Source: Cellulomonas aerilata
GTDB lineage: Bacteria; Actinomycetota; Actinomycetes; Actinomycetales; Cellulomonadaceae
Direction of reading: 5' to 3'
DNA length: 64,000 nt
Assembly: GCF_007991755.1 (NCBI RefSeq)
Contig: NZ_BJYY01000016.1
Location: 159,719 to 223,718, forward strand
Part shown: in pieces, positions 25,831 to 37,095 of the stretch
Position numbering within the stretch: position 1 is the stretch's first letter
Layout of the letters: each line of letters opens with the position of its first letter
Translations under genes and position numbers: made by a program
The notes under the pieces: model-generated
Databases searched by the model: none
What the model was told of the DNA's origin: nothing
The model's input: the letters and a program-made list of their open reading frames with translations, nothing else

Positions 25831-26526
25831 ATGAGCACGTCCGAGCCGCGACGCCCGCAGGACCCACCCGGAGCGCCCGGCGGGCCGGCCGGCCAGACCG
25901 GACCGGCCGGCCGGACCGGCCCGGGAGCCGACCCCGGCACCGTCCAGCCCTCCGGTGCGACCTCGACGTCCACCTCCTCGGCCTCGCCCGACGGGGCCTT
26001 TCCCGCGCCGTACGGTCCGCGCACCACCGGCGCCGGTGGGCACGTGCTGGGAGTGCTGATCGGCCTCGTGCTGACGGCCGTGGCGCTGCTCGTGCTGCTG
26101 CTGGGCCAGTCCCGCGTGGTGGCGGACGGGATCGGCGGCGAGACCCTGACCGTGGACGCGCTCGGGATCGTCCTGGTGGCGATCGGCGCCGCCCTGGCCG
26201 CCCTGGTCGCGCTGCTCGCGGTGCGCACCAGCGCGATCCCGTTCACCGGGGGTCTGCTCGCCCTGCTCGTGGGCGGCGCCTACCTGTTCGCGCCGGTGGC
26301 CTCCCAGCGCGAGACGATCCGCCTGCTGGCGACCGCGCAGAACCGCGACGCGGTCCTCAACGCGGTGGGGGTCGCGACGACCGGCACGCCCTTCGTCCTG
26401 GGGCTGGTGCTGCTCGCGACCGGCACGGCCGCGTCCCTGGTCCGCCGGCGCGGGATCGAGGTCGGCACCTTCCGCGCGCGCACCGGGGGCGGCACGCCGC
26501 CGCGGCGCCCCGGGGACCGGTCGTGA
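25831..26526 (+). CDS. Conserved membrane protein of unknown function
   Basis: A 231-residue protein. The first ~65 residues are Pro/Gly/Ala/Thr-rich and probably disordered. Four hydrophobic segments follow, at about residues 70-92, 105-132, 135-155 and 178-200. The C-terminus is basic with RRRG. ATG 25831 lies 10 bp after the malic enzyme stop, so the two are probably co-transcribed. I do not recognise a functional family. Confidence 0.75.
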   Translation: MSTSEPRRPQDPPGAPGGPAGQTGPAGRTGPGADPGTVQPSGATSTSTSSASPDGAFPAPYGPRTTGAGGHVLGVLIGLVLTAVALLVLLLGQSRVVADGIGGETLTVDALGIVLVAIGAALAALVALLAVRTSAIPFTGGLLALLVGGAYLFAPVASQRETIRLLATAQNRDAVLNAVGVATTGTPFVLGLVLLATGTAASLVRRRGIEVGTFRARTGGGTPPRRPGDRS

Positions 26527-26557
26527 CCTGCGCGGACGACGTGTCACCGGCCAGGAC

Positions 26558-26563
26558 TAGAGT
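26558..26563 (+). promoter_or_regulatory. Candidate -10 element of the acs gene
   Basis: TAGAGT about 67 nt before the GTG start. No clear -35 hexamer is seen, so this is tentative. Confidence 0.35.
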
Positions 26564-26629
26564 GCGCCACGAGCGGTCCGGGACGGGCCGCGCACCCACG
26601 CAGCAGCGCCGATGCGGACCGGAGGAACA

Positions 26630-28615
<1,986 letters not shown>

Positions 28616-28630
28616 CCGCCGGGGCGTGGC

Positions 28631-28662
28631 GGGGCGGGGTGGCGCCGGCACCACCCCGCCCC
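28631..28662. terminator. Strong hairpin between convergent acs and monooxygenase genes
   Basis: Arms GGGGCGGGGTGG (28631-28642) and CCACCCCGCCCC (28651-28662) pair perfectly over 12 bp with an 8-nt loop. It sits right after the acs stop and can act for both convergent genes. Confidence 0.75.
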
Positions 28663-28714
28663 CCTCGACCGTGTGCCGGCGCGCGCCCGGCGGGGCGCCG
28701 CCCGGCTGCCACGC

Positions 28715-29917
28715 TCACAGGGCGAGCAGCCGCCGCACGTTCCTGACCGCCTCGCGGCCCGCTCGGTTGGCGCCGATGGTGCTGGCGCTGGGCCCGTACC
28801 CGACCAGCTGGACGCGTGGGTCCGCGACGACCTGCGTGCCGTCCATGACGATCCCGCCGCCGTGCCCGCGCAGGCGCAGCGGCGCGAGGTGGTCCAGGCC
28901 GGCCCGGAAGCCGGTCGCCCACAGCAGCACGTCCGCGCGCAGGTGCTCGGGCGCCGGAGGGACGTCCCGGGGGTCCCACCGCACGCCGTCGGGCACGATG
29001 CGGGCGAACATCGGCAGCGGCACGAGGACCCCGCGGTCGATGCCGCGCTGGTACTCCTCGGTCAGCGGCAGGCCGGTCACCCCCACGACGCTCAGCGGTG
29101 GCAGGCCGGCGCGTGTGCGCTCGTCCACCCTGGCGACCACCTCGCGGCCCCACTCCTCGTCGAAGGCACGGGGCAGAAAGGTGGGCGGGGTGCGGGTGAC
29201 CCAGGTCGTGGTGGTGACGTCGGCGATCTGCAGGAGGAGCTGGACGGCGCTGGTCCCGCCGCCCACGACGACGACATGCCGCCCCAGGAAGTCCGAGGCG
29301 GACCGGAAGTCGTGCGTGTGCAGCTGCTGGCCCGCGAAGCCGGACTGCCCCGGGTAGGACGGCCAGAACGGGCGCTGCCACGTGCCGGTGGCGTTGACCA
29401 GGGCGCGGGTCAGCCACCGGCCGCGGTCGGTCTCCACGGACAGCAGCCCCTGCCCCGCGTCGCGCACCGCCCCCACCCGCACCGGACGCACCACGGGCAG
29501 GGCGAACCGCTGCTCGTAGGCCGCGAAGTAGCGGCCGACCGCGGCCGACGCCGGCTCCTGCGGGTCGAACCCCTCGAGCGGCATGCCGGGGAGCTCGTGC
29601 ACGGCGTGCGTGTGCTGCATCGTCAGCGAGGGCCATCGGTGCTGCCACGCGCCGCCCGGCTCGGGCGCGTCGTCCAGGAGGACGAACGTGCCGGTGCCGG
29701 TCCCCGCGCCCGCGCCGGCCCTGGCGCCGGTGCCGGACGTCGCGTCGTCGACCACCCGGGCCGGCACCCCGTCCCCGGACGCCGCGCCCTCGGACGCCAC
29801 ACCCGACCCGTCACCCGCGCGCAGCCCCGCCCGGCGCAGGTGGTACGCCGCCGACAGACCCGCCTGGCCCGCGCCCACCACGACGACGTCGACGCGCCGC
29901 GGCGGGGTGGTGGTCAC
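28715..29917 (-). CDS. FAD-dependent monooxygenase-like oxidoreductase
   Basis: A 400-residue flavoprotein. The N-terminal FAD motif is VVVGAGQAGLSAAYHL (about residues 12-27), the second dinucleotide motif VVVGGGTSAVQLLLQI (NADPH, about 195), and a C-terminal FAD contact LVGYGPSASTIGANRAG. This is the CzcO/flavin-containing monooxygenase layout. A 40-residue low-complexity insert, Gly/Ala/Thr-rich with a short repeating GTGAxAGAG run, follows the first motif. GTG 29917 has GATCGT (29929-29924) 6 nt upstream. The substrate is unknown. Diverges from mshD. Confidence 0.85.
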   Translation of the reverse strand: MTTTPPRRVDVVVVGAGQAGLSAAYHLRRAGLRAGDGSGVASEGAASGDGVPARVVDDATSGTGARAGAGAGTGTGTFVLLDDAPEPGGAWQHRWPSLTMQHTHAVHELPGMPLEGFDPQEPASAAVGRYFAAYEQRFALPVVRPVRVGAVRDAGQGLLSVETDRGRWLTRALVNATGTWQRPFWPSYPGQSGFAGQQLHTHDFRSASDFLGRHVVVVGGGTSAVQLLLQIADVTTTTWVTRTPPTFLPRAFDEEWGREVVARVDERTRAGLPPLSVVGVTGLPLTEEYQRGIDRGVLVPLPMFARIVPDGVRWDPRDVPPAPEHLRADVLLWATGFRAGLDHLAPLRLRGHGGGIVMDGTQVVADPRVQLVGYGPSASTIGANRAGREAVRNVRRLLAL

Positions 29918-30039
29918 GCGCCCACGATCCCGTCCGGCCCGCCGATCCGCATCCGCCGTCCCGGTGGCGCGCGGGTCCACCGTCCGTACCGCCCCGGCCG
30001 GGCGGCCCTGCCCCCCGCCGCCCGTGGTGGGATGGGGTC

Positions 30040-30963
30040 ATGCCCAGCCGCACCACCCCTGCCGTCCACCGTGGTCCCCTCGACGGGTCGACGGCGGCCG
30101 AGGTCCGCGCCCTGGCCCGGGCCGCAGCCGACCACGACGGCGTCGCGCCGCTGTCCGAGCAGCCCCTCCTGCAGCTGGAGTCCGGACCGGACGCCGTGCA
30201 CCTGCTGACCCGCGCCGAGGACGGCTCCCTGGCGGCGTACGCCCAGCTCGACCTCGGCGCGCCCGAGCTGGCCGGCGCCGAGCTGGTGGTCACGCCGGCC
30301 GCCCGCCGCTCCGGGCTCGGGCGCGGGCTGCTCGCGGCCGCCCGGCAGGTCGCCGCGAACGACCCGGCGGCACCGCGATCGCTGCGGGTGTGGGCGCACG
30401 GCGACCTGCCCGCCGCCCGCGCGCTGGCCGCCGATGCCGGCATGTCGGTGGTCCGCGAGCTGTGGCAGATGAGCCTCGACCTGCGCGAGCACCCCGTCGC
30501 CGCCCGTCCCACCCTGCCGAACGGCGTCGAGGTGCGCGCGTTCGTGCCCGGTCAGGACGAGGAGGCGTGGCGGCGCGTCAACGCGCGCGCGTTCGCCCAC
30601 CACCCCGAGCAGGGGCGGCTGACCCGCGAGGACCTCGCCGCGCGGATGGCCGAGCCGTGGTTCGACCCCGCCGGGTTCCTCCTCGCCGAGCGCGACGGCG
30701 TCCTGCTGGCTTCGGTCTGGACCAAGGTGCACGACGGCGCCGACGGCACGGACGCGGCCGGCGAGATCTACGTCGTCGGCGTCGACCCCGACGCCCAGGG
30801 GCTGGGGCTCGGCGGCGCACTGACCGGGCTCGGCGTGGCCCACCTGGCCTCCCGGGGGCTGCCGCGGGTCATCCTCTACACGGACGCGGACAACACCGTC
30901 GCCGTGCGGACCTACACCCGAGCGGGGTTCGTCCGCAGCGCGGTCGACGTCCAGTTCGGCTGA
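30040..30963 (+). CDS. mshD: Mycothiol synthase
   Basis: A 307-residue protein of two GNAT domains, the MshD layout. It acetylates the Cys amine of Cys-GlcN-Ins in the last step of mycothiol synthesis. The C-terminal domain has the acetyl-CoA loop VVGVDPDAQGLGLGGALT and ends LYTDADNTVAVRTYTRAGF. The N-terminal domain has RRSGLGRGLLAAA. TGGGAT (30028-30033) lies 6 nt before ATG 30040. It is directly upstream of ppk1 with a 45-bp gap. Mycothiol is a thiol confined to actinobacteria, which supports the taxonomic call. Confidence 0.93.
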   Translation: MPSRTTPAVHRGPLDGSTAAEVRALARAAADHDGVAPLSEQPLLQLESGPDAVHLLTRAEDGSLAAYAQLDLGAPELAGAELVVTPAARRSGLGRGLLAAARQVAANDPAAPRSLRVWAHGDLPAARALAADAGMSVVRELWQMSLDLREHPVAARPTLPNGVEVRAFVPGQDEEAWRRVNARAFAHHPEQGRLTREDLAARMAEPWFDPAGFLLAERDGVLLASVWTKVHDGADGTDAAGEIYVVGVDPDAQGLGLGGALTGLGVAHLASRGLPRVILYTDADNTVAVRTYTRAGFVRSAVDVQFG

Positions 30964-31008
30964 CCGCTCCGCCACCCGCCGTCCCCCGCACGATGGCACG
31001 ATGGGTCG

Positions 31009-33267
31009 ATGACGGACGACCCGAGCGCGCCCCCGACCCAGGCCCCGCGACCGCACCTCGCCGCCGTCCCGGCACCGGTGCCCGAGCGCCGCGACCTCCC
31101 CGAACCGCCCGGTGACCTGCTGACGGTGGCCGAGGAGGTCGCCGACGCACCGGTGGACCGCTTCGCCGACCGCGAGCTGAGCTGGCTGGCGTTCAACGAG
31201 CGCGTGCTGGAGCTCGCCGAGGACCCACGCCAGCCGCTGCTGGAGCGGGTGCGGTACCTGGCGATCTTCGCCTCGAACCTCGACGAGTTCTTCATGGTCC
31301 GGGTCGCCGGCCTCAAGCGGCGCATCGCCACCGGTCTGGCCGTGACCGCGGCGTCGGGCCTGAGCCCACGCCGCGAGCTGGAGGCCATCGCCGCGGGCGC
31401 GCACGAGCTCGCGGCCCGGCACGCACGGGTCTTCTCCGAGCAGGTCCAGCCGGCGCTCGCCCGGGAGGGCATCACGCTCGTGCGGCTGGACGACCTGGGC
31501 GCCGACGAGCAGGAGCGGCTGCACAAGTTCTTCCGCAAGCAGATCTTCCCCGTGCTGACGCCGCTCGCCGTCGACCCCGCGCACCCCTTCCCCTACATCT
31601 CCGGGCTGTCGCTGAACCTGGGCGTCGTCGTCGTGAACCCGGCGACCGGCAAGGAGCACTTCGCCCGGGTCAAGGTCCCGCCGCTGCTCCCCCGGTTCAT
31701 CGCCGTCGACGCGCGTGGCCGGCCCAGCGCCCCCAGCGCGCAGGCCGCCGCACCGGAGAAGGGCCCGATCTCGTTCGTGCCGCTCGAGGACGTCATCGGC
31801 CACCACCTCGACCAGCTGTTCCCCGGCATGGAGGTGACCGCGCACCACACGTTCCGGGTCACCCGCAACGAGGACGTCGAGGTCGAGGAGGACGACGCCG
31901 AGAACCTCCTGCAGGCCATGGAGAAGGAGCTGCTGCGGCGCCGCTTCGGCCCGCCGGTCCGCCTGGAGCTCGCGGCGGGCATCCACCCGCGGATCCGGGA
32001 GCTGATGATCCGCGAGCTCGGCGTCTCCGAGCAGGAGGTGTACGAGCTGCCCGCACCGCTGGACCTCACCGGGCTGAACCTCATCGCCGACCTGGACCGG
32101 TCCGACCTGCACTACCCGCGGTTCGTCCCCACGACGCACCGGCACCTCGCGGAGGTGGAGAGCGCACAGGCCTCGGACGTCTTCGCCGCCATCCGCAGCC
32201 GCGACATCCTGCTGCACCACCCCTACGACTCGTTCTCCACGTCCGTCCAGACGTTCCTGCAGCAGGCCGCCGCCGACCCGCACGTGCTGGCGATCAAGCA
32301 GACGCTGTACCGCACCTCGGGCGACTCCCCGATCGTGGACGCCCTCATCGACGCCGCCGAGGCGGGCAAGCAGGTGCTGGCGCTGGTGGAGATCAAGGCC
32401 CGGTTCGACGAGCAGGCCAACATCTCGTGGGCCCGCAAGCTCGAGCAGGCGGGCGTGCACGTGGTCTACGGCATCGTCGGGCTCAAGACGCACTGCAAGC
32501 TCAGCCTCGTGGTGCGCCAGGAGTCCGACGGGCTGCGCCGCTACTGCCACGTCGGCACCGGCAACTACAACCCGAAGACGGCTCGCCAGTACACCGACCT
32601 GGGGATCCTCACGGCCGACCCCGAGGTGGGCCAGGACCTGACCCGGCTGTTCAACCAGCTCAGCGGGTACGCGCCGCGCACCCGGTTCCACCGGCTGCTC
32701 GTCGCCCCGCGCTCCGTGCGCGCCGGGCTCGTCGAGCGGATCGACCGCGAGGCCGCCAACCACCTGGCCGGCCGACCCGCCTGGGTCAAGATCAAGGTGA
32801 ACTCCGTGGTCGACGAGGCCACGATCGACGCCCTGTACCGCGCGTCCAAGGTGGGCGTCCCGATCGACCTGGTCGTGCGGGGCATCAGCGCAGTCCGGCC
32901 CGGCGTCCCGGGCCTGAGCGAGACCATCCGCGTGCGGTCCATCCTGGGCCGGTTCCTCGAGCACTCCCGGGTCTTCGCCTTCGCCGACGCCGACAACGAC
33001 GGGCCGGAGGTGTACATCGGCTCGGCGGACCTCATGCACCGCAACCTGGACCGCCGCGTCGAGACGCTGGTGCGGATCGGGGACCCGTCGCACATCACCG
33101 AGCTCGTCGACATGATCGACCTGTCCATGGACGACCGGACCGCGTCCTGGCACCTGGGCCCGGACGACACGTGGGTGCGGCACCACCTGGACGCCGACGG
33201 CGCTCCGCTGCTGGACCTGCAGGAGCGCTACATCTCCGCCCGTCGCCGCAGCAGCCGCAGCCACTGA
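31009..33267 (+). CDS. ppk1: Polyphosphate kinase 1
   Basis: A 752-residue PPK1 that makes polyphosphate from ATP. Domain order is normal: N domain starting [17 protein letters not shown], head domain, and two phospholipase-D-like catalytic domains. The autophosphorylated His is expected in the HxK motif GLKTHCKL (about residue 495); [17 protein letters not shown] and LMHRNLDRR (second His, about 677) are also present. CACGAT (30997-31002) lies 6 nt before the ATG. A ~45-residue disordered N-terminal extension precedes the family core. Placed among phosphate-related genes. Confidence 0.96.
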   Translation: MTDDPSAPPTQAPRPHLAAVPAPVPERRDLPEPPGDLLTVAEEVADAPVDRFADRELSWLAFNERVLELAEDPRQPLLERVRYLAIFASNLDEFFMVRVAGLKRRIATGLAVTAASGLSPRRELEAIAAGAHELAARHARVFSEQVQPALAREGITLVRLDDLGADEQERLHKFFRKQIFPVLTPLAVDPAHPFPYISGLSLNLGVVVVNPATGKEHFARVKVPPLLPRFIAVDARGRPSAPSAQAAAPEKGPISFVPLEDVIGHHLDQLFPGMEVTAHHTFRVTRNEDVEVEEDDAENLLQAMEKELLRRRFGPPVRLELAAGIHPRIRELMIRELGVSEQEVYELPAPLDLTGLNLIADLDRSDLHYPRFVPTTHRHLAEVESAQASDVFAAIRSRDILLHHPYDSFSTSVQTFLQQAAADPHVLAIKQTLYRTSGDSPIVDALIDAAEAGKQVLALVEIKARFDEQANISWARKLEQAGVHVVYGIVGLKTHCKLSLVVRQESDGLRRYCHVGTGNYNPKTARQYTDLGILTADPEVGQDLTRLFNQLSGYAPRTRFHRLLVAPRSVRAGLVERIDREAANHLAGRPAWVKIKVNSVVDEATIDALYRASKVGVPIDLVVRGISAVRPGVPGLSETIRVRSILGRFLEHSRVFAFADADNDGPEVYIGSADLMHRNLDRRVETLVRIGDPSHITELVDMIDLSMDDRTASWHLGPDDTWVRHHLDADGAPLLDLQERYISARRRSSRSH

Positions 33268-33364
33268 CCGCCCGGGCCGACCCACCGGCCGCGCCGGCGC
33301 CGTGCGGGCGCCGGTGCGGGTGGCCCGGATTGCAGCCCGCCCGGTGCGCCGACATCATCGACCG

Positions 33365-34342
33365 GTGACCGGACAGGAGCCACGTCAGCGTCCGGTCCAG
33401 GCGGCCGGTGCGCTCGTCTGGCGTGAGCGCGGGGGGGACCTGCAGGTGCTGCTCGTGCACCGGCCCCGCTACGACGACTGGTCCTGGCCCAAGGGCAAGC
33501 TGGACGTCGGGGAGGCCCTGCCCGCGGCCGCCGCCCGTGAGGTCGCCGAGGAGACCGGCGGCCCGATCGTCCTCGGGCCGCAGCTGCCCACGGTGCGCTA
33601 CCGGACCGCCGACGGCCGCGCGAAGCGGGTGCACCTGTGGGCCGCCCGTCCGGCCGGTACCCGCGACGCGCCGGCGCTGCGCGCGCGCCTCCCCGTGGAG
33701 GCCGCCTCCCCGGAGGAGATCGACGACGTCCGCTGGACCACGGTGGCCAAGGCGCGCCGCAAGCTCACCCGCGAGGACGACGCCGTCCCGCTGGACGCAC
33801 TGGTGGCCATGCACGCCAAGGGGCGCCTGGCCACCGACGCGCTGGTCATCGCCCGGCACGGCCGCGCCCGGCGGCGGTCCGCGTGGAAGGGCGACGAGAC
33901 CGACCGCCCGCTGACGCCGAGCGGGCGCGCCCAGGCCGAGGCGCTGGTGCCGGTGCTGTCGGCGTTCGGGGTGCGGGACGTGGTGACCAGCCGGTGGGAA
34001 CGCTGCACCGCCACGGTCGAGCCCTACGCACGGTCGGCGCGGATCGAGCCCGGTGACGCCTACCTGTCCGAGGCCGAGCACGAGCGCTCGCCGGCGCGCG
34101 TGGCCGCGGCGGTGCGGACCCTCCTGGAGAGCCGCCGGCACGCGGTCCTGTGCACGCACCGTCCGGTGCTGCCGACGGTCCTGGACGTCCTCGGCGCGCA
34201 CTCCCGGCGGTCCGTGGCCGACGCCCTGCCGCGGGAGGACCCGTTCCTGCGGCCGGGCGAGGTCCTCGTCGCCCACGTCGGGCAGACCGTCAAGGGTCCC
34301 CGCGTCATGGCCGTCGAGCGGTACCTGCCACCCCTGCACTGA
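33365..34342 (+). CDS. NUDIX hydrolase fused to histidine phosphatase (MutT1-like)
   Basis: A 325-residue two-domain protein. The NUDIX box is complete in GKLDVGEALPAAAAREVAEE (within residues about 42-64). The second domain starts at about residue 160 with the phosphatase motif VIARHGRARRR. This is the layout of mycobacterial MutT1, which clears 8-oxo-dGTP and diadenosine polyphosphates and also lies beside ppk. GTG 33365 is preferred to GTG 33302 because CATCAT (33353-33358) ends 6 nt upstream and conservation begins at about residue 10. Confidence 0.9.
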   Translation: MTGQEPRQRPVQAAGALVWRERGGDLQVLLVHRPRYDDWSWPKGKLDVGEALPAAAAREVAEETGGPIVLGPQLPTVRYRTADGRAKRVHLWAARPAGTRDAPALRARLPVEAASPEEIDDVRWTTVAKARRKLTREDDAVPLDALVAMHAKGRLATDALVIARHGRARRRSAWKGDETDRPLTPSGRAQAEALVPVLSAFGVRDVVTSRWERCTATVEPYARSARIEPGDAYLSEAEHERSPARVAAAVRTLLESRRHAVLCTHRPVLPTVLDVLGAHSRRSVADALPREDPFLRPGEVLVAHVGQTVKGPRVMAVERYLPPLH

Positions 34343-34504
34343 CACCACGACGGGCGACCGCAGGCGGGCGAGGGTCCGCCACGCGTCCGGCACGTCCGGC
34401 GCGGGCGCGATCCACCACGCGCCGGCGCCCGGCTGCCCCCTCCGGGCGCCGCGCGTACACTCGTCGACGACGTCGGGCCGCGTTAGCCCCGGGCTCCACA
34501 CAAA

Positions 34505-34537
34505 GCCGCTTCGAGCGGCCTTCGCGCCGACAGGCGC
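34505..34537 (+). ncRNA. Pair of small hairpins, candidate small RNA or leader structure
   Basis: GCCGCT-TCG-AGCGGC (34505-34519) is followed by GCGCC-GACA-GGCGC (34524-34537) and then TTCT. A TACACT -10-like hexamer lies about 45 nt upstream. It could be a short RNA that ends at the second hairpin, or a terminator pair for the MutT1-like gene. No known RNA family was recognised. Confidence 0.3.
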
Positions 34538-34579
34538 TTCTGCGGTCCGACGTCGCTCACACTTCCGGGAGTGCGGTGA

Positions 34580-34640
34580 GTTCGCTCACGGTTCACCTTC
34601 CCGACGCCTGCAGGTCACGCCTGGTGATTGCGCGTTCACC
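34580..34640 (+). promoter_or_regulatory. Candidate PHO box (PhoP-binding direct repeats)
   Basis: Repeats in 11-nt phase: GTTCGCT at 34580, GTTCACC at 34591, GGTCACG at 34613, plus GTTCACC at 34634 (one base out of phase). GTTCACC is the Streptomyces PHO-box core. Location upstream of a phosphate transport operon supports PhoP control; binding is inferred. Confidence 0.55.
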
Positions 34641-34696
34641 GAAACGCTGCCCTAGCCTGTCTGCGACATCCCCCCTCCCGTCATCGGAGAACTCCT

Positions 34697-35317
34697 GTGC
34701 GACTGCGCCTGACACCGCGCGACACGTCCTTCTTCGACCTGTTCGCCGCGTCCGCGCAGCACCTGGTCACCGGGGCGAACATCCTCGCGGAGATGCTGGG
34801 CGCCGACCGTCAGGCCCGCAAGGTCCTCGCGAAGCGGATGAGCGACGCGGAGCACCTCGCGGACGAGGCCACGCACTCGATCATGCGGCGGCTGAACCAG
34901 ACCTTCGTCACCCCGTTCGACCGGGACGACATCTACGCGCTCGCGTCGAACCTCGACGACTGCATGGACTTCATGGAGGAGGCGGCCGACCTCATCGTGC
35001 TCTACCGGCTCGACGGGCTGCCGCCGCGCGTCGCCGACCAGGTGCAGGTCCTGCAGCGCGCCGCGGAGCTGACGGCGGAGGCGATGCCCCGGCTGCGCTC
35101 CATGTCGGACCTGCACGAGTACTGGGTCGAGGTGAACCGGCTGGAGAACCAGGCGGACAAGGCCTACCGCAAGCTGCTCGCCGAGCTCTTCGACGAGGTG
35201 ACCGACCCGATCCTCCTCATGAAGCTCAAGGAGGTCGTCGAGAAGCTCGAGGACGCGGCCGACGCTTTCGAGAAGGTGGCGAACACCGTCGAGACCATCG
35301 CGCTCAAGGAGTCCTGA
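34697..35317 (+). CDS. DUF47-family PhoU-like protein
   Basis: A 206-residue all-helical protein of the DUF47 family. These PhoU relatives accompany and may control PiT phosphate permeases. The start GTG 34697 follows GGAGAA; the open frame before it runs through the promoter region. Conserved ED-rich helices include HLADEATHSIMRRL and the final KLKEVVEKLEDAADAFEKVA. Six bases separate it from the transporter, so the two form an operon downstream of the candidate PHO box. Confidence 0.92.
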   Translation: MRLRLTPRDTSFFDLFAASAQHLVTGANILAEMLGADRQARKVLAKRMSDAEHLADEATHSIMRRLNQTFVTPFDRDDIYALASNLDDCMDFMEEAADLIVLYRLDGLPPRVADQVQVLQRAAELTAEAMPRLRSMSDLHEYWVEVNRLENQADKAYRKLLAELFDEVTDPILLMKLKEVVEKLEDAADAFEKVANTVETIALKES

Positions 35318-35323
35318 GCCCCG

Positions 35324-36325
35324 GTGGAGATTGCTCTCGTCGTCGTCGTCGTCGCGTTCGCCCTGGGGTTCGACTACACCAACGGCTTCCACGACGCCGC
35401 CAACGCCATCGCGACCTCGGTCTCCACCCGGGCGCTGACGCCTCGGGTCGCCCTGACCATGGCCGCCGTGTTCAACCTCGTCGGGGCCCTGCTCGGCACG
35501 GAGGTGGCCACCACCATCGGGTCCGGGATCATCGAGATCACCGGCGACTCCGGAGCCCACGGGCTCACCATCGTCCTGGCGGGGCTCATCGGCGCCATCG
35601 TCTGGAACCTCATCACCTGGTGGCTGGGCCTGCCGTCCTCGTCGACGCACGCCCTCATCGGCGGTCTCACCGGGGCGGGGGTGGCGTCGGCGACGACCGT
35701 GCACTGGGACGTGATCCTCAACAAGGTCGCCATCCCGATGATCCTGTCGCCGCTGATCGGCTTCGGGCTGGCCTACCTCCTCATGGTCGCGGTCCTGTGG
35801 GTGTTCCGGCGCGCCGCGCCCGCCAAGGCCCAGCGTCGCTTCCGCCTGGCCCAGACGGCGTCCGCCGCCGCCATGTCCCTGGGCCACGGCCTGCAGGACG
35901 CCCAGAAGACGATGGGCGTCATCGTCCTCGCCCTGGTGGCCGGCGGGCTGCACGAGGGCGACGAGATCCCGCTGTGGGTCAAGCTCTCCGCCGCCACCGC
36001 GATCTCCCTGGGGACGTACTCCGGCGGCTGGCGCATCATGCGCACGCTCGGCCGGCGGATCATCGAGCTGGACCCGGCCCGGGGCTTCGTCGCGGAGACC
36101 GTCGCGGCGTCGGTCCTCTACACGACGGCGTTCGTGTTCGCCGCCCCCGTCTCCACGACGCACACGATCACCTCGGCGATCATGGGGGTCGGCGCCACCA
36201 AGCGGCTGTCCGCGGTGCGCTGGGGTGTCGCCAAGAACATCGGCCTGGCGTGGGTCCTGACGATCCCGATGGCCGCGCTCGTCGCCGCGATCATGTACTT
36301 CGTGCTGCGACCCTTCCTCGGCTGA
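35324..36325 (+). CDS. Inorganic phosphate transporter, PiT family
   Basis: A 333-residue permease with about ten hydrophobic segments. The duplicated PiT signature is visible: GFDYTNGFHDAANAIATS near the N-terminus and SLGHGLQDAQKTMGV after the central loop, the usual phosphate-binding pair. GTG 35324 starts MEIALVVVVV. It takes up metal-phosphate coupled to protons or sodium. Co-transcribed with the DUF47 gene. Confidence 0.94.
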   Translation: MEIALVVVVVAFALGFDYTNGFHDAANAIATSVSTRALTPRVALTMAAVFNLVGALLGTEVATTIGSGIIEITGDSGAHGLTIVLAGLIGAIVWNLITWWLGLPSSSTHALIGGLTGAGVASATTVHWDVILNKVAIPMILSPLIGFGLAYLLMVAVLWVFRRAAPAKAQRRFRLAQTASAAAMSLGHGLQDAQKTMGVIVLALVAGGLHEGDEIPLWVKLSAATAISLGTYSGGWRIMRTLGRRIIELDPARGFVAETVAASVLYTTAFVFAAPVSTTHTITSAIMGVGATKRLSAVRWGVAKNIGLAWVLTIPMAALVAAIMYFVLRPFLG

Positions 36326-36330
36326 GCCGC

Positions 36331-36344
36331 CCGACCCGGGTCGG
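36331..36344. terminator. Short GC palindrome between convergent genes
   Basis: CCGACCCGGGTCGG, a perfect 14-nt palindrome 5 nt after the PiT stop. A weak candidate terminator. Confidence 0.4.
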
Positions 36345-36364
36345 TCGGCGCCGGTCCGCGACCC

Positions 36365-37009
36365 CTAGTCCAGCCGGTCCGACCGCCACAGCGCGGCGGC
36401 CTGCTCGAGCTCCTCCGCCGTCCGCACGAGCGAGCCGGCACCCCGCGTCATCCGCAGGGCCGCCTCGGCGTCACGGTCCTCCACGTGGTCCGCGTCGAAG
36501 GCGGCGCCCGTGGCGAGCACCCGGCAGAACGCCGCTCCCCGCTCGAGCGCGACCGCGAGGTCACCGGCGTAGACGCCGGACAGCACGGCGTCGACCACCT
36601 GACGCAGCTCGGCGGGGCCCGGCGCCTCCGCCACGCCCGCCACGACGACGTGCACCGGCGCCGCGGCCACGCCCATCCGGTACCGCTCGGCAAGGGTCTG
36701 CGGGTCGCGGCGCACCCACTCGCGGATGACGTAGAGCCGCCACAGGGCACCGGGCAGGGTGTCGGGCGGGCTGTCGGCCCACATCGCCGCGACGACGTCG
36801 AGCCCCTCGGCCTCCACGAGCCGGACCAGCCGCTCGACCACCTCGGGGTCGTCCATCGCCCGGGCCTGGTGCACGAGCGCGCCCGCGGTCGTGTGCGCCA
36901 GCTCGGACCGGACGGCCGGGTCGATGTCGCCCTGGAGCTCGTCCGCCTGGCGCGGGTCGAGCATCGCGGGACGTCGCGGCCGCCGGGGCGCGCTGGGATC
37001 GTGGCTCAC
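36365..37009 (-). CDS. Conserved hypothetical helical protein
   Basis: A 214-residue soluble protein, probably mostly helical, with no signal peptide. A basic Pro/Arg-rich start (VSHDPSAPRRPRRPAML) precedes a core beginning DPRQADELQGDIDPAVRSELAHTTA. I do not recognise a catalytic motif or named domain. Three starts are possible: GTG 37024, GTG 37009 and ATG 36964. I chose 37009 because a GAAACT hexamer (37021-37016) ends 6 nt upstream, matching the leaderless pattern of neighbouring genes. It is divergent from the MarR gene. Confidence 0.7.
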   Translation of the reverse strand: MSHDPSAPRRPRRPAMLDPRQADELQGDIDPAVRSELAHTTAGALVHQARAMDDPEVVERLVRLVEAEGLDVVAAMWADSPPDTLPGALWRLYVIREWVRRDPQTLAERYRMGVAAAPVHVVVAGVAEAPGPAELRQVVDAVLSGVYAGDLAVALERGAAFCRVLATGAAFDADHVEDRDAEAALRMTRGAGSLVRTAEELEQAAALWRSDRLD

Positions 37010-37095
37010 CCGACCAGTTTCCACGAGGTGCGCTCCGGTCGCAGAGCGCCCGGACGCGGACGGGCCGGCGCGTGACGGCCCTCACGGGCCCGATC

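Larger units (their letters stand above)
34343..34696. other. 354-bp regulatory interval upstream of the DUF47-pit operon
   Basis: No gene is seen. It contains a TACACT hexamer (34456-34461), two adjacent hairpins (34505-34519 and 34524-34537), a candidate PHO box (34580-34640), and a possible promoter TTGCGC (34628-34633)/TAGCCT (34653-34658) with 19-nt spacing before the GTG at 34697. Confidence 0.6.

Noticed and set aside
26612..26629. ATG 26612 as the start of acs
   Set aside because: It places the GGAGGA ribosome site inside the gene and adds six unconserved residues; GTG 26630 fits better.
34505..34537. The actinobacterial 6C RNA motif
   Set aside because: There are two hairpins, but the loops lack the runs of six or more C that define that RNA.
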